Source of the DNA: a virus | Strand: one strand, 5' to 3' | Virus record (IMG/VR): IMGVR_UViG_3300048804_000103 | Coordinates: 1-59,118 of that record | Length of the DNA: 59,118 nucleotides | Part shown: positions 38,131-46,449 of the stretch, in pieces | How the letters are laid out: every line of letters starts with the position of its first letter | Numbering within the stretch: the first letter of the stretch is position 1 | The notes under the pieces: generated by a model | What the model was told of the DNA's origin: nothing | Seen by the model: the letters and a program-made list of their open reading frames with translations, nothing else | Databases searched by the model: none | Translations under genes and position numbers: made by a program

Positions 38131-39378
38131 ATGTTGAAGAAAATTGTTTTATTGGTTTTTGCGTTAATGCTGATTTTCGCAATTCCTGCATTGGCTACTG
38201 ATAATGGTATCGGCAATGGGGGAGTAAACAACGGTGGCCAGGGCGGCAACGGTGGCCAGGGCGGCAATGGTGGCCAGGGTGGGGATTCTAATAATAGCGT
38301 TACCAATACTAACACCTTAACAGGCGGAAACGCATCAGCAACAGGGGGTTCTGTAAGGGATAGCGGGAACTCTACCAATAATATTGGTAATGGAATTGGG
38401 AACTTTTCACCTTCTGCTACAATTCAGAAGGGTGCAGTGCAGAACACCGTTACCGTTGACCCGAAAATTACCGTTGACCCGAAGATGACCAATATTCAGG
38501 GTCAGCAACAGGGCCAGAAGCAACAGCAGCAACAGGGACAAGCTATTGTTGGTAGTGGTAATTCCACAATTGCAGCGGGTGCCGTACAGAACGATGTTAA
38601 AAATGTAAATATCGTTAAACCTACACAAACCAATACCCAAACGATGAATCCTACTTTAGTTCAAGGTCAGAATAATGGCCAGACGATTGCCCCTCAGCAG
38701 TCTTTGACTCAGAACGTGGCAGCGGTTGCTCCTGGGACGGGAAGACAGTTCACGAATAATCTGGAGATGCCTGGTCCCATGAATACTCAGAGACATGAAG
38801 GCACTGGCAAGGGTTGGGTTATTCTTCCGAAAGAATTGATGGATGCCTCTGGTATTCCTACAAAGTTTTGCCAAGCAGATGCGAAGATGCTGGTTAAGGG
38901 TACAGTGCAGTCTACTGTTAGAATGACGGTTGAGCTTAAGTATGAGTTTGACTATGTGAATCGCTTGAGCTATATTCCTGTGGATGCAAAGCTGATTGGT
39001 CGTGCCTATTTACGCACAAAGCAACCATGGCTTTTTGGAGAGCCTGGAGTTACGGACGATTTAGTAGGTACAGCAGCACTTCTTACCATGCAGAGTGGTC
39101 GGAATGCATTTGTTATCCTGACCCAAAACGAACTGACTGAGCCAAGTTCAACTACGGTTGGTTTAGGACTGGCCTATACGCAAAGTCAATTAAGTGGATC
39201 TGAGAAAGAGAATGGCCTTACGGGTGGCGGTGGTACTGGTATTGCGCACTCATGGGGATCTCGTGTATACGATGCCACGATGATCGTGGTTTTCTTCCAG
39301 ACGGAAAAGGGCCAGACAGAAGTACAGCATCAAATCTGTGATGGACGAGACGCCGGCGTAGATTGTTGCCCTAAGTAA
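38131..39378 (+). CDS. Exported Asn/Gly/Gln-rich protein
   Basis: 415 residues from ATG 38131 (AAGGAGAG upstream). LKKIVLLVFALMLIFAIPAL is a signal peptide. Then come Gly-Asn-Gln repeats (NGGQGG, three times), a long low-complexity region with KITVDPKM and QQQGQ, and a folded C-terminal half (KGWVILPKELMDASG, TKQPWLFGEPG) ending in paired Cys. Gene GC is higher than its neighbours. No family recognised; secreted or periplasmic. Confidence 0.6.
   Translation: MLKKIVLLVFALMLIFAIPALATDNGIGNGGVNNGGQGGNGGQGGNGGQGGDSNNSVTNTNTLTGGNASATGGSVRDSGNSTNNIGNGIGNFSPSATIQKGAVQNTVTVDPKITVDPKMTNIQGQQQGQKQQQQQGQAIVGSGNSTIAAGAVQNDVKNVNIVKPTQTNTQTMNPTLVQGQNNGQTIAPQQSLTQNVAAVAPGTGRQFTNNLEMPGPMNTQRHEGTGKGWVILPKELMDASGIPTKFCQADAKMLVKGTVQSTVRMTVELKYEFDYVNRLSYIPVDAKLIGRAYLRTKQPWLFGEPGVTDDLVGTAALLTMQSGRNAFVILTQNELTEPSSTTVGLGLAYTQSQLSGSEKENGLTGGGGTGIAHSWGSRVYDATMIVVFFQTEKGQTEVQHQICDGRDAGVDCCPK
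38230..38283 (+). repeat. Three tandem 18-base repeats
   Basis: AACGGTGGCCAGGGCGGC three times with a single change in the third copy, coding for NGGQGG inside the exported protein. Confidence 0.85.
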
Positions 39379-39397
39379 ACAGACAACCATAATCTAG

Positions 39398-39422
39398 GGT
39401 GGGGATTTAGTCCCCACCTTTT
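39398..39422 (+). terminator. Intrinsic terminator
   Basis: GGTGGGGA, loop, TCCCCACC, then TTTT, just after the exported-protein gene. Confidence 0.9.
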
Positions 39423-39445
39423 AAAAATTAAAAAAGGAGAGTGAG

Positions 39446-40036
39446 ATGAAACGTTTTCTGATTTGTATTCTTGCATTGGTTTCACTATTTTTACTGCCGA
39501 TGGCTGCCCCAGCCGATCAGGTAGATGTTACCCTGACAGGAGTAGGAGGGGTTAACAATGGACAATACTATATTGCCCCATACTACCTTACAGTAAATGG
39601 AATTTCAAATGTTTATGCTTTCTGTGTTGACTTCAACCATGAATCCTATCTGAATACGTCATGGTTGGCAAATACCACTACCTATTCTGGCTCATTTGAT
39701 TTAACATATCTGAAAAATCCAATGGCATACCTGGAGATGGGCTATCTTGCTTCCATTTATAACAATGGGGGGAATCAGGTTTCTATTCAACAAGCCATTT
39801 GGAATTTTAGTGGTGGCCATTATGCTGATTCAGACACCCTATATTATGTTACACTTGCCCAAAACAATTATGGTACATTCAATGGGTCTGGATGGACTAT
39901 TCTAACAGATACCAGAGGTACTGCCCAAGAATTCCTTGTCCATCAATCAGTCCCTGAGCCAGGAACTATGATGCTCCTTGGTATCGGAATGGTTGGTATT
40001 GTTCCCTTCATTAAGAAGAGAGTAAAAAAGAATTGA
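39446..40036 (+). CDS. PEP-CTERM protein with thioester-domain-like region
   Basis: 196 residues after AAAAGGAGAG. Signal peptide (LICILALVSLFLLPMAAPA) and a C-terminal sorting signal: VPEPGTMMLLGIGMVG followed by a hydrophobic stretch and KKRVKKN. Such signals are cut by exosortase in EPS-forming Gram-negative bacteria. The middle has YAFCVDFNHES and SIQQAIWNFSGG, a Cys and a Gln placed as in internal-thioester domains. Its presence on a phage is unusual and suggests capture from the host. The role could be cell-surface modification. Confidence 0.75.
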   Translation: MKRFLICILALVSLFLLPMAAPADQVDVTLTGVGGVNNGQYYIAPYYLTVNGISNVYAFCVDFNHESYLNTSWLANTTTYSGSFDLTYLKNPMAYLEMGYLASIYNNGGNQVSIQQAIWNFSGGHYADSDTLYYVTLAQNNYGTFNGSGWTILTDTRGTAQEFLVHQSVPEPGTMMLLGIGMVGIVPFIKKRVKKN

Positions 40037-40097
40037 ATAGTTCCTTAAATAGAAGGAATGATTTCAATATCGTAAAATAAAAAAGAGGTAAAATAAA

Positions 40098-40673
40098 ATG
40101 AAAAAAATTTTGATTTTTGGTTTGTTAGCAGGAATTTTTGTTTTTATGGGTTGCGCCATGTCGGTTCGCCCATCAAGTGTTGAAGTATCAGGCCCCACAG
40201 GAGAAGTGGCAGTTTCCGAACCAGTAGAAGTTGATTTGGCAATTGGTGCACCAGGACCTGAAGCATCCCCCGAAATATTTTATGACGGGCCGTTTATTGT
40301 CGATGGAGTTTCAGTGTTCTATTATGATGGAGCGTTTTTCACGATTGGAGGAAGTGGAGCATATTATTTCCATCACAGAGTTCCATTTGGTGAAAGAGGC
40401 TTTTATCACGATCATTGGAATAATGGACACCGTGGACATTTTGAAAGATTTCATCATGATCATCCAAATTATCGAAATGAACATCGTGGAGGAATAAATC
40501 GCGGTCCCGGTATTCATCATGAACCACTACATAATACCCCAAGGCCAGCACCGCAAATTCACAATAGACCCGCGCCTGCTCAAAGGCCAGCACCGCAAAT
40601 TCACAATAGACCTGCGCCACAATCCGCGCCAGCAAGACCTGCTCCGAGACCAGTTCCTCAAAAGAAAAGGTAA
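40098..40673 (+). CDS. His/Pro-rich lipoprotein
   Basis: 191 residues. Lipobox FMGCA after a hydrophobic leader marks a lipoprotein (Cys19). The middle is rich in His, Gly, Arg and Asn (FHHDHPNYRNEHRGG) and the end has two 14-residue Pro repeats (RPAPQIHNRPAP). Could bind metal or wall polymers. AGAGG ribosome site. Confidence 0.65.
   Translation: MKKILIFGLLAGIFVFMGCAMSVRPSSVEVSGPTGEVAVSEPVEVDLAIGAPGPEASPEIFYDGPFIVDGVSVFYYDGAFFTIGGSGAYYFHHRVPFGERGFYHDHWNNGHRGHFERFHHDHPNYRNEHRGGINRGPGIHHEPLHNTPRPAPQIHNRPAPAQRPAPQIHNRPAPQSAPARPAPRPVPQKKR
40541..40618 (+). repeat. Two direct repeats of about 36 bases
   Basis: Copies start at 40541 and 40583 (42-base period) and differ at one base; they code for the RPAPQIHNRPAP segments of the lipoprotein. 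Confidence 0.85.
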
Positions 40674-40700
40674 ACGAAAAGGATCATAGTAGAGAAACTG

Positions 40701-40732
40701 AAAGGGAATTGAGAAATCAGTTCCCTTTTTTT
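40701..40732 (+). terminator. Intrinsic terminator
   Basis: AAAGGGAA-T-TGA, loop GAAA, TCA-G-TTCCCTTT with a run of seven T. Confidence 0.9.
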
Positions 40733-40737
40733 GTTTA

Positions 40738-40766
40738 TTGACATTTCCTTACAGATATGGTATAAT
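40738..40766 (+). promoter_or_regulatory. Sigma-70 promoter
   Basis: TTGACA, 17 bases, TATAAT with TGG extended -10. Confidence 0.85.
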
Positions 40767-40783
40767 ATACATAGGAGTGGAGT

Positions 40784-40933
40784 ATGAAGAAGATGATTAT
40801 ATTTCTGATAATGATTGTTTTATTTACTGGTTGCGCGACAGTCAAAACTCTTCGATGCCCCGACAATACAATTACTATAATTGAAAGGGACACAGAAAGA
40901 CAATGGCAGGGCGTGACCTTAATTTGTTGGTAA
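40784..40933 (+). CDS. Small lipoprotein
   Basis: 49 residues after AGGAGTGGAGT. Lipobox LFTGCA (Cys17) then a short polar tail with two Cys. Size and type are like Rz1-class outer-membrane spanins, but no inner-membrane partner overlaps it. Confidence 0.55.
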   Translation: MKKMIIFLIMIVLFTGCATVKTLRCPDNTITIIERDTERQWQGVTLICW

Positions 40934-40948
40934 ACAGGAGGAAGTAAA

Positions 40949-41317
40949 ATGAAAAAACTGATGTATGCGGTGTGTTTATTTTTATGTATCTCATTCTTGG
41001 GTGTAGTGATTGCAGATTGTCAGACAAGTCTTACCCCATATGCCCGTGGTGGTCACGGTGGTCGTGGGCCTGGAATATGGTGCTTTATTGCAACCGCAAC
41101 CTATGACGATGTAAATCATCCTCATGTGATGATTTTGAGAGAGTTCAGGGATAAATACCTATTGACAAATAGTGTTGGTACATTCCTAACAGATGAATAT
41201 TACAAACATTCACCTGTTGTAGCAGAATTTATTACAGAACATGGGTATTTAAAACCTATTGTAAAACTGGGACTAGAACCCATTGTCGGGTTTAGTTACT
41301 TAATGAACCAATTATAA
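40949..41317 (+). CDS. Exported CFI-box-CTERM-like protein
   Basis: 122 residues. Signal peptide (LMYAVCLFLCISFLGVVIA), Gly-rich linker, then WCFIATATYDD, ILREFRDKYLLTNSVG and YYKHSPVVAEFI, the pattern of CFI-box C-terminal domains usually found at the ends of large exported bacterial proteins. Here the domain stands almost alone. Confidence 0.7.
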   Translation: MKKLMYAVCLFLCISFLGVVIADCQTSLTPYARGGHGGRGPGIWCFIATATYDDVNHPHVMILREFRDKYLLTNSVGTFLTDEYYKHSPVVAEFITEHGYLKPIVKLGLEPIVGFSYLMNQL

Positions 41318-41332
41318 AAAAGGGGAATTACT

Positions 41333-41854
41333 ATGAAAAGAACAATTTTTTTGGTTTTGATTTTGGTGTTAGCATTAGTCGGGTGTAGAGGAGCCGCACC
41401 ATTTATCCTTGGTGGGATAGCAGGCACTATCATTGCAACAGAAGTCTTAAGACCCGCTGTTGTTGTTCAACAACCAGTTGTTGTCGCCCAAGTTCAATCA
41501 CAAATTCCTCCACCAGATATGGAAGACGTTCAAGGTCAGATTCCCCCATCTGAATTTGAAGCATATCCAGGATATCCAGGATATTATTATTATCCATATA
41601 GTTCATATCCTTATTTCTGGTATGGTGGTTTCTATTATAGATACTATAATGGAGGTTGGTATGGAAGACGCGGAATAAGCGGATCATGGGGACATCGTTC
41701 CTTCCCTGGACATAGTTATGGATTCCATAGAGGGTATGCTCCAAGAGGGGGAGGTCACGGTGGCGGTTATGGCGGTGGACACGGCGGTGGTTATGGTGGT
41801 GGTCATGGTGGTGGTGGTTCTCATGGTGGAGGACACGGCGGAGGCCATAGATAA
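41333..41854 (+). CDS. Gly/His/Tyr-rich lipoprotein
   Basis: 173 residues. Lipobox ALVGCR (Cys18), a hydrophobic Gly segment (LGGIAGTIIATEVL), a Tyr/Pro region (YPGYPGYYYYPYSSYPYFWY) and Gly-His repeats at the end (GGGYGGGHGGG). Similar in style to the 40098 lipoprotein, so the two may act together at the cell envelope. Confidence 0.6.
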   Translation: MKRTIFLVLILVLALVGCRGAAPFILGGIAGTIIATEVLRPAVVVQQPVVVAQVQSQIPPPDMEDVQGQIPPSEFEAYPGYPGYYYYPYSSYPYFWYGGFYYRYYNGGWYGRRGISGSWGHRSFPGHSYGFHRGYAPRGGGHGGGYGGGHGGGYGGGHGGGGSHGGGHGGGHR

Positions 41855-41856
41855 TT

Positions 41857-41864
41857 TATAAATA
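41857..41864 (+). promoter_or_regulatory. Possible T4-type late promoter
   Basis: TATAAATA between the lipoprotein gene and the sigma-70 promoter at 41869. Support is position only. Confidence 0.3.
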
Positions 41865-41868
41865 AGTA

Positions 41869-41897
41869 TTGACAGATTATTCTGTTTATGATATAAT
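41869..41897 (+). promoter_or_regulatory. Sigma-70 promoter
   Basis: TTGACA, 17 bases, TATAAT, reading into the gene at 41919. Confidence 0.85.
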
Positions 41898-41918
41898 AAG
41901 ACAATATAGGAGTGAAAT

Positions 41919-42185
41919 ATGCCGAAATGCGTGAAATGTAATGCATTTTTCCCTCCTGATTTTGTAGATGAGGTTCCAAAACATCCCGAAGACAAGATGT
42001 GTATTTTTTGTATGAACAATATAGGCGAAATCAGGTATGGAAAAAATAAATCGTTACGAGCAACAAGACAAGATATAATTGAAGAGTATAAGAAATTTAT
42101 GAGAATGTTGAGAGAAAAACAAGACATTCTCAAAGACACTGCGCATGGGAAAAGCGATAAAATCCCAAAGAAGTTAGTAATTTAA
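41919..42185 (+). CDS. Zinc-binding hypothetical protein
   Basis: 88 residues after AGGAGTGAAAT. CVKCNAFFPP and CIFCMNN pairs, then a charged helix. No family recognised; followed by the HNH gene. Confidence 0.5.
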   Translation: MPKCVKCNAFFPPDFVDEVPKHPEDKMCIFCMNNIGEIRYGKNKSLRATRQDIIEEYKKFMRMLREKQDILKDTAHGKSDKIPKKLVI

Positions 42186-42200
42186 AGAAAGGAAAAGACA

Positions 42201-42776
42201 ATGTTATCACAAGAGCAGAAGCAAATTCTGGATGAATTACCTTTCAGGCCAGTTGCTACACTAACTGTTGATCAAACAATTTTGCTTAACGCAGATTATC
42301 GCCCAATGGGTGTTATCAATTGGCGCAGGGCTATTCGTTTGGTTATGAAAGGAAAAGCAGAGGTACTAAAATATTCTGAAAAGGTTATCCATACCGTTTC
42401 AAGAACAATTACTTTTCTTGTACCGAAGTTAATCCGTTTGCTGAAGTTTGTCCGTATGCTATATAGACAGCGGGTTCCTTTCAACAAGAGAAACGTTTTC
42501 ATCAGAGATGGGTTTACTTGTTGCTATTGCGGAGTGAAACATCCACGTTTGTCTTTGGATCATGTTACCCCAAGATCAAAAGGTGGACAGTCTACCTTTG
42601 AGAACGTGGTAACAGCATGTTTCCCATGTAACAACAAAAAGGATAACAGAACACCAGAAAAGGCAGGAATGTTTCTGAAGAAACGCCCCTTTGCCCCAAC
42701 CATTCATGAATTTATGCTTATCCAAATTCAGAGATTGGGATTGGATGGTGTATTGAAAGAATATGGATTGATATAA
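42201..42776 (+). CDS. HNH endonuclease
   Basis: 191 residues after AAAGGAAAAGAC. The C-terminal half is an HNH domain: FIRDGFTCCYCGVKHPRL, LDHVTPRSKGGQSTFEN, VTACFPCNNKKDNRTPEKAG. The N-terminal part (LLNADYRPMGVINWRRAIRL) is shared by widespread HNH_5-type proteins. Role may be homing or phage DNA processing. Confidence 0.8.
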   Translation: MLSQEQKQILDELPFRPVATLTVDQTILLNADYRPMGVINWRRAIRLVMKGKAEVLKYSEKVIHTVSRTITFLVPKLIRLLKFVRMLYRQRVPFNKRNVFIRDGFTCCYCGVKHPRLSLDHVTPRSKGGQSTFENVVTACFPCNNKKDNRTPEKAGMFLKKRPFAPTIHEFMLIQIQRLGLDGVLKEYGLI

Positions 42777-42785
42777 TCCATGCTT

Positions 42786-42813
42786 GGGGGGTCAACAATG
42801 GCCCCCTTGTTTT
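42786..42813 (+). terminator. Intrinsic terminator
   Basis: GGGGGGTC, loop, GGCCCCC followed by TTGTTTT, ten bases after the HNH stop. Confidence 0.8.
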
Positions 42814-42938
42814 AAAATTTTATCAAACACAATAAAATTGTGAGAGAGGAAAAAGGTGGTGATGCCAAAGTGAATGGTTTAACTCCCATCAAATCCCCAA
42901 CCTCGATTAGTTTTTTTTCGTATGCTGGGGATTTGTAA

Positions 42939-43985
42939 TTGCAAGGTTGTGGACATATCCGTGTTGTTTTTCCTACCATGCTTCTTAATCTTGCCCGTAT
43001 TCCAAATTATCGTTTTGTGGCATTGTACTCCGTGAATTTTGTCCTTGATGCGCGGTTCTATAAGAATTTCACGTTTGTTCAATTCCAACGTTCTGCCCTT
43101 AGTTCCCATTATCAGGTATTCAAGTATTTCCATGATAATATTAGAAAGCAATGCAAAATTCCTATTATCTATGAAATAGATGATCTACTTATGAACATAC
43201 CCGAATGGAATTATGCCCATGATTATTACAAAGAAAATTCTGTCTATATCAAAGAAATGATGAAGATCAGTGATGGAATAACAACATCAACTGAAACATT
43301 GAAAAAAATCTATTCTGAATTTAATAAGAACATTGTAGTCATTCCCAATCATCTTCCTAAATTTCTTTGGGGCAATACTTGTTCTGTTACTGATCTTGAT
43401 GGATTTTTAAAAAGGAAGAGACCACGAATACTTTATGCTGGGAGCGAAAATCATTTTGCTACAAAGCAATTGATAAAGAAAGGCATCAAAGGCGGTGATT
43501 TCGGTCAGAAATTAATTCACTTCATAAGGAAAACAATAAATGATTATCAATGGGTTATTTGTGGCGGGTTCCCCAGTGAATTAGACGATCTAAAGAATAA
43601 TGGAATTGAATATCATGGATGGACAGATATTCTCCATTATCCTGCATTTTTGAAAAGCCTAGAGATGGATATATGCATTGCTCCTTTAATGTCAGGAGTT
43701 TTTAATGACAGCAAAAGCAATATTAAGATGCTTGAATTTACTGCTATTGGTTGTCCCGGAGTATATTCCAAAGCCGAGCCATATAAAGATGCTTATTTGG
43801 TATCAGAGACAGAAGATGAATTTATATCTAACATAGAACGATTAGTTGAAGATGTAGATTTGAGGAAATTGACATTTGAGAAGGATTATGCTACAATAAA
43901 AGATCAACTTTATTGGGAAGATAACAATAATATTAGAAAATATATTGAAGCATATTTGAGTTTATTTGGAAAGAGATTAGAATGA
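42939..43985 (+). CDS. Glycosyltransferase, GT4-like, N-terminus interrupted
   Basis: 348 residues if begun at TTG 42939. QGCGHIRVVFPTMLLN, PIIYEIDDLLMNIPEW, SDGITTSTETLKK, PRILYAGS and the late SNIKMLEFTAIGCPGVYSKA are typical of GT4-type sugar transferases. In frame upstream, GTG 42870 with SISFFSYAGDL extends naturally to this start but a TAA (42936-42938) breaks it. The gene may be decayed, mis-sequenced, or restart at TTG. It could modify phage DNA or host glycans. Confidence 0.65.
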   Translation: MQGCGHIRVVFPTMLLNLARIPNYRFVALYSVNFVLDARFYKNFTFVQFQRSALSSHYQVFKYFHDNIRKQCKIPIIYEIDDLLMNIPEWNYAHDYYKENSVYIKEMMKISDGITTSTETLKKIYSEFNKNIVVIPNHLPKFLWGNTCSVTDLDGFLKRKRPRILYAGSENHFATKQLIKKGIKGGDFGQKLIHFIRKTINDYQWVICGGFPSELDDLKNNGIEYHGWTDILHYPAFLKSLEMDICIAPLMSGVFNDSKSNIKMLEFTAIGCPGVYSKAEPYKDAYLVSETEDEFISNIERLVEDVDLRKLTFEKDYATIKDQLYWEDNNNIRKYIEAYLSLFGKRLE

Positions 43986-44539
43986 AAAAAATAGCTTATG
44001 ATATTGACGGCTGTGTTGTAGATATGAATCCTGCCCTTTTTCATTATTTCGACAAACTCCATGGAATAAAATTTCCTGGATTATGGAAAAGTTATAATCT
44101 TGAAAAAGAATTGGGTGTATCAAGAAAAATTGTTGATGAATGTATTGATGCCGCATTGGCAGATATTGATATGCTGAAACCATATCCAGAGGCAATATCC
44201 TTTATTGAAAAATATCACAAAAGAACACAGGATACTGTATTATTTGTAACTGGAAGAGATATGAGACATCTTCGTTGTACTCTTGATCTCTTAGAAAAAC
44301 ATATAACTGTTCCTTTTGATGTTATATTTACCTCCCAGGCCGAAAAAGGAAAATCATTATTGAATAATGCCGTGAAGATTTTTATTGAGGATCGTCTTGA
44401 CTTCGCAAATGAGATAGCATCAAAGGGAATTCAAGTATATCTTATCGACAAATCATATAATCAAGGAAGCATTCATGGTAATATCACACGAGTATACGAT
44501 TGGCTAGAAATAGATAAAATAATAAACTATGAAACATAA
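43982..44539 (+). CDS. HAD-family 5'(3')-nucleotidase-like protein
   Basis: 185 residues. YDIDGCVVDMNP carries the DxD nucleophile pair (Asp7, Asp9), LFVTGRD the second motif and IFIEDRLDFANEI the metal-binding Asp. Closest in layout to phage and bacterial 5'(3')-deoxyribonucleotidases, which recycle nucleotides. Starts by overlapping the glycosyltransferase stop. Confidence 0.75.
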   Translation: MKKIAYDIDGCVVDMNPALFHYFDKLHGIKFPGLWKSYNLEKELGVSRKIVDECIDAALADIDMLKPYPEAISFIEKYHKRTQDTVLFVTGRDMRHLRCTLDLLEKHITVPFDVIFTSQAEKGKSLLNNAVKIFIEDRLDFANEIASKGIQVYLIDKSYNQGSIHGNITRVYDWLEIDKIINYET

Positions 44540-44741
44540 ACCAGAACAATACTACAAAAGAAAAAACAAAATTTGGGCGAATAATGATACCTATCCATTG
44601 ACTGAAGAAGAATGCCTTTGTTGGAATTGTGGCATAAGATTTAAGAAATGCCAATGGTCAGTTCTATTTTCAAATATTTCCCGATTATCCAATGTTGATA
44701 TGATGATAACAAGATGCCCAAATTGGGAAAAGGGAGAATAA
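44529..44741 (+). CDS. Small zinc-binding hypothetical protein
   Basis: 70 residues overlapping the previous gene. CLCWNCGIRFKKC and a final RCPNWEKGE supply Cys ligands. No family recognised. Confidence 0.45.
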   Translation: MKHKPEQYYKRKNKIWANNDTYPLTEEECLCWNCGIRFKKCQWSVLFSNISRLSNVDMMITRCPNWEKGE

Positions 44742-44742
44742 A

Positions 44743-45078
44743 ATGTCAACCCGCAAAACACCCGAATACCGAGCAATAAAAAACTATATTATCAATACAG
44801 AAAAGATAAACCGTGAAGTGATTTTTGATATTGTCCGTGAGCATATTGAAAAATGTGTTGAGAAAGAATTGAAAGGAATGCTCAACAGCAAATGGTTACA
44901 ACAACAGATTTTGAACACGATTATAACGATTGTAAAAGAGGGATTTAAGGACAGACGTTTTTATGGCGATCCAGAACCTTTAGAAGATTGGATAAAAGAA
45001 GAAATAGGACGAATGCTTAAACGAGCCTTATTGCAAAAGTATGAAGTGGTGGTAAAAGAGAGAGGAAGTGATGATTGA
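44743..45078 (+). CDS. Helical hypothetical protein
   Basis: 111 residues, two bases after the previous stop, GGGAGAATAAA upstream. Almost entirely helical (FDIVREHIEKCVEKELKGML). No family recognised. Confidence 0.45.
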   Translation: MSTRKTPEYRAIKNYIINTEKINREVIFDIVREHIEKCVEKELKGMLNSKWLQQQILNTIITIVKEGFKDRRFYGDPEPLEDWIKEEIGRMLKRALLQKYEVVVKERGSDD

Positions 45079-45376
45079 TATAGTAACACCGAAAGAAATT
45101 CATCAATTAGCAATAGATAAAGGATGGTATGATAGAGAAAGACCTATACCAGAAGTATTGATGCTTATGGTAACTGAATTGGCAGAAGCAATGGAAGCAC
45201 ATAGAAAACAAATTTCTCCTGGAGAGAAAGGATGGATAGGAGAGGAACTCGCAGATTGTATAATAAGAATATTTGATACGGCGGAAGCAAATGGGATTGA
45301 CATCATCGTTGAAGTAAATAAGAAACATGAGTTCAACAAAACAAGACCATATAGACATGGCGGGAAGATATGCTAA
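45071..45376 (+). CDS. MazG-like NTP pyrophosphohydrolase
   Basis: 101 residues from ATG 45071 (AGAGGAAGTG). VTELAEAMEAHRKQ and GEELADCIIRIFDTAEANGI give the E-x-x-E and E-x-x-D metal sites; KHEFNKTRPYRHGGK is a common MazG-like end. Cleaves NTPs to NMP and pyrophosphate; phage versions may adjust nucleotide pools or (p)ppGpp. Confidence 0.85.
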   Translation: MIDIVTPKEIHQLAIDKGWYDRERPIPEVLMLMVTELAEAMEAHRKQISPGEKGWIGEELADCIIRIFDTAEANGIDIIVEVNKKHEFNKTRPYRHGGKIC

Positions 45377-45672
45377 CATGGGAAGATTTTGAAAATCGGA
45401 TAATAATGAACGACGGCGGAAAAGGGCAAAAAGCACAGGAAGTGGCGCGCATTTACGACCGCATTCAAGTCCGTATGTTTGAATTGGAAAGAAAGGTGGA
45501 AGAATATGAAAAAAACAGAAGGATGCAAGAGCTTGCATCCCCACCTCCTATTAGAAATTTTGAGCAGATTGATTATGAATATTTTGTTAGAGAGATAATG
45601 AAGCATACGGTGACTAAAGAAGAAGAACCAGAAAAATTTAAACTTCCAAAAGAATTATTTGAAATAGAATAG
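45370..45672 (+). CDS. Hypothetical protein
   Basis: 100 residues overlapping the MazG-like gene. Coiled middle (MFELERKVEEYEKNRRMQEL). No family recognised. Confidence 0.45.
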   Translation: MLTWEDFENRIIMNDGGKGQKAQEVARIYDRIQVRMFELERKVEEYEKNRRMQELASPPPIRNFEQIDYEYFVREIMKHTVTKEEEPEKFKLPKELFEIE

Positions 45673-45679
45673 AGGTAAT

Positions 45680-46303
45680 ATGTTATCGACATATGATATT
45701 TATTTATTATTCAGAATAGCACAATCAGATTGTTTGAACAGGCCATATCGTATTCCCAAAGATTTTGACAATTATCTTGAAACCAAAATGAACCCAAGAA
45801 ACAGGGAAGCATTGGAAATGGCAACAGGGCATTTCAATACTATTTGGAGAAACATAGCCCCTGAAAGATTTTTCCAATGCGGTTTTGAATTGTTCAAAAA
45901 GAATTTCACCTACACAAAATTCTTTGACCGCAGGATATTGCGGTTGTATATCGAAAGGGATAAGATAATTAAACGGGAATGGGATTTGAATTTGATTGGT
46001 ATAAAAAAATCTATCGAATTTATAAAAGGGTATATGAGAATACGACCCCATAGAGAAGACCTATCAATGATAAAACAATACTGTCTTTTCAGAGAAGGGG
46101 AAAGTATGCCTATCAGACATTTCATTGAAAACAATATAGACAAATTTACAGTATCTTGGCTTATAGGAAAGCATTATCTTGTTCTTACCGATGAAGAAAG
46201 AATGGTTGTGCCTCTTATAGTTCAAAATTACAATCTCTATCATACAAAACTTTATAGCCAACCAGACATCGTGAAATGGTTGGAGGAGGAATTGAATAAG
46301 TGA
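45680..46303 (+). CDS. Helical protein, possible gp59-like helicase loader
   Basis: 207 residues (T4 gp59 is 217), all helical and basic. PERFFQCGFELFKKNFTYTK recalls the DKYFFQKLSEKYKLKELALI region of gp59, and it lies in the same strand and neighbourhood as the gp32-like gene, as in T4. Similarity by eye is weak, so this is a candidate only. Confidence 0.4.
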   Translation: MLSTYDIYLLFRIAQSDCLNRPYRIPKDFDNYLETKMNPRNREALEMATGHFNTIWRNIAPERFFQCGFELFKKNFTYTKFFDRRILRLYIERDKIIKREWDLNLIGIKKSIEFIKGYMRIRPHREDLSMIKQYCLFREGESMPIRHFIENNIDKFTVSWLIGKHYLVLTDEERMVVPLIVQNYNLYHTKLYSQPDIVKWLEEELNK

Positions 46304-46449
46304 GCAAAAAAATAAAGCAAGGGAATAAACTATGGGGAACACAAACTCCAAGTGGAGCAGAATTGTTGCACGATAAAGATTATCCCAAAATATATAAAAT
46401 TGGTTATAGTGAAAATAATCTGAATGAGAAAAAGGAGATCAAAAAATGA
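46300..46449 (+). CDS. Small hypothetical protein
   Basis: 49 residues from GTG 46300, overlapping the previous TGA; its own TGA overlaps the DHH gene ATG. Polar and basic (SKKIKQGNKLWGTQTPSGAE). The double overlap supports translation. No family recognised. Confidence 0.5.
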   Translation: MSKKIKQGNKLWGTQTPSGAELLHDKDYPKIYKIGYSENNLNEKKEIKK

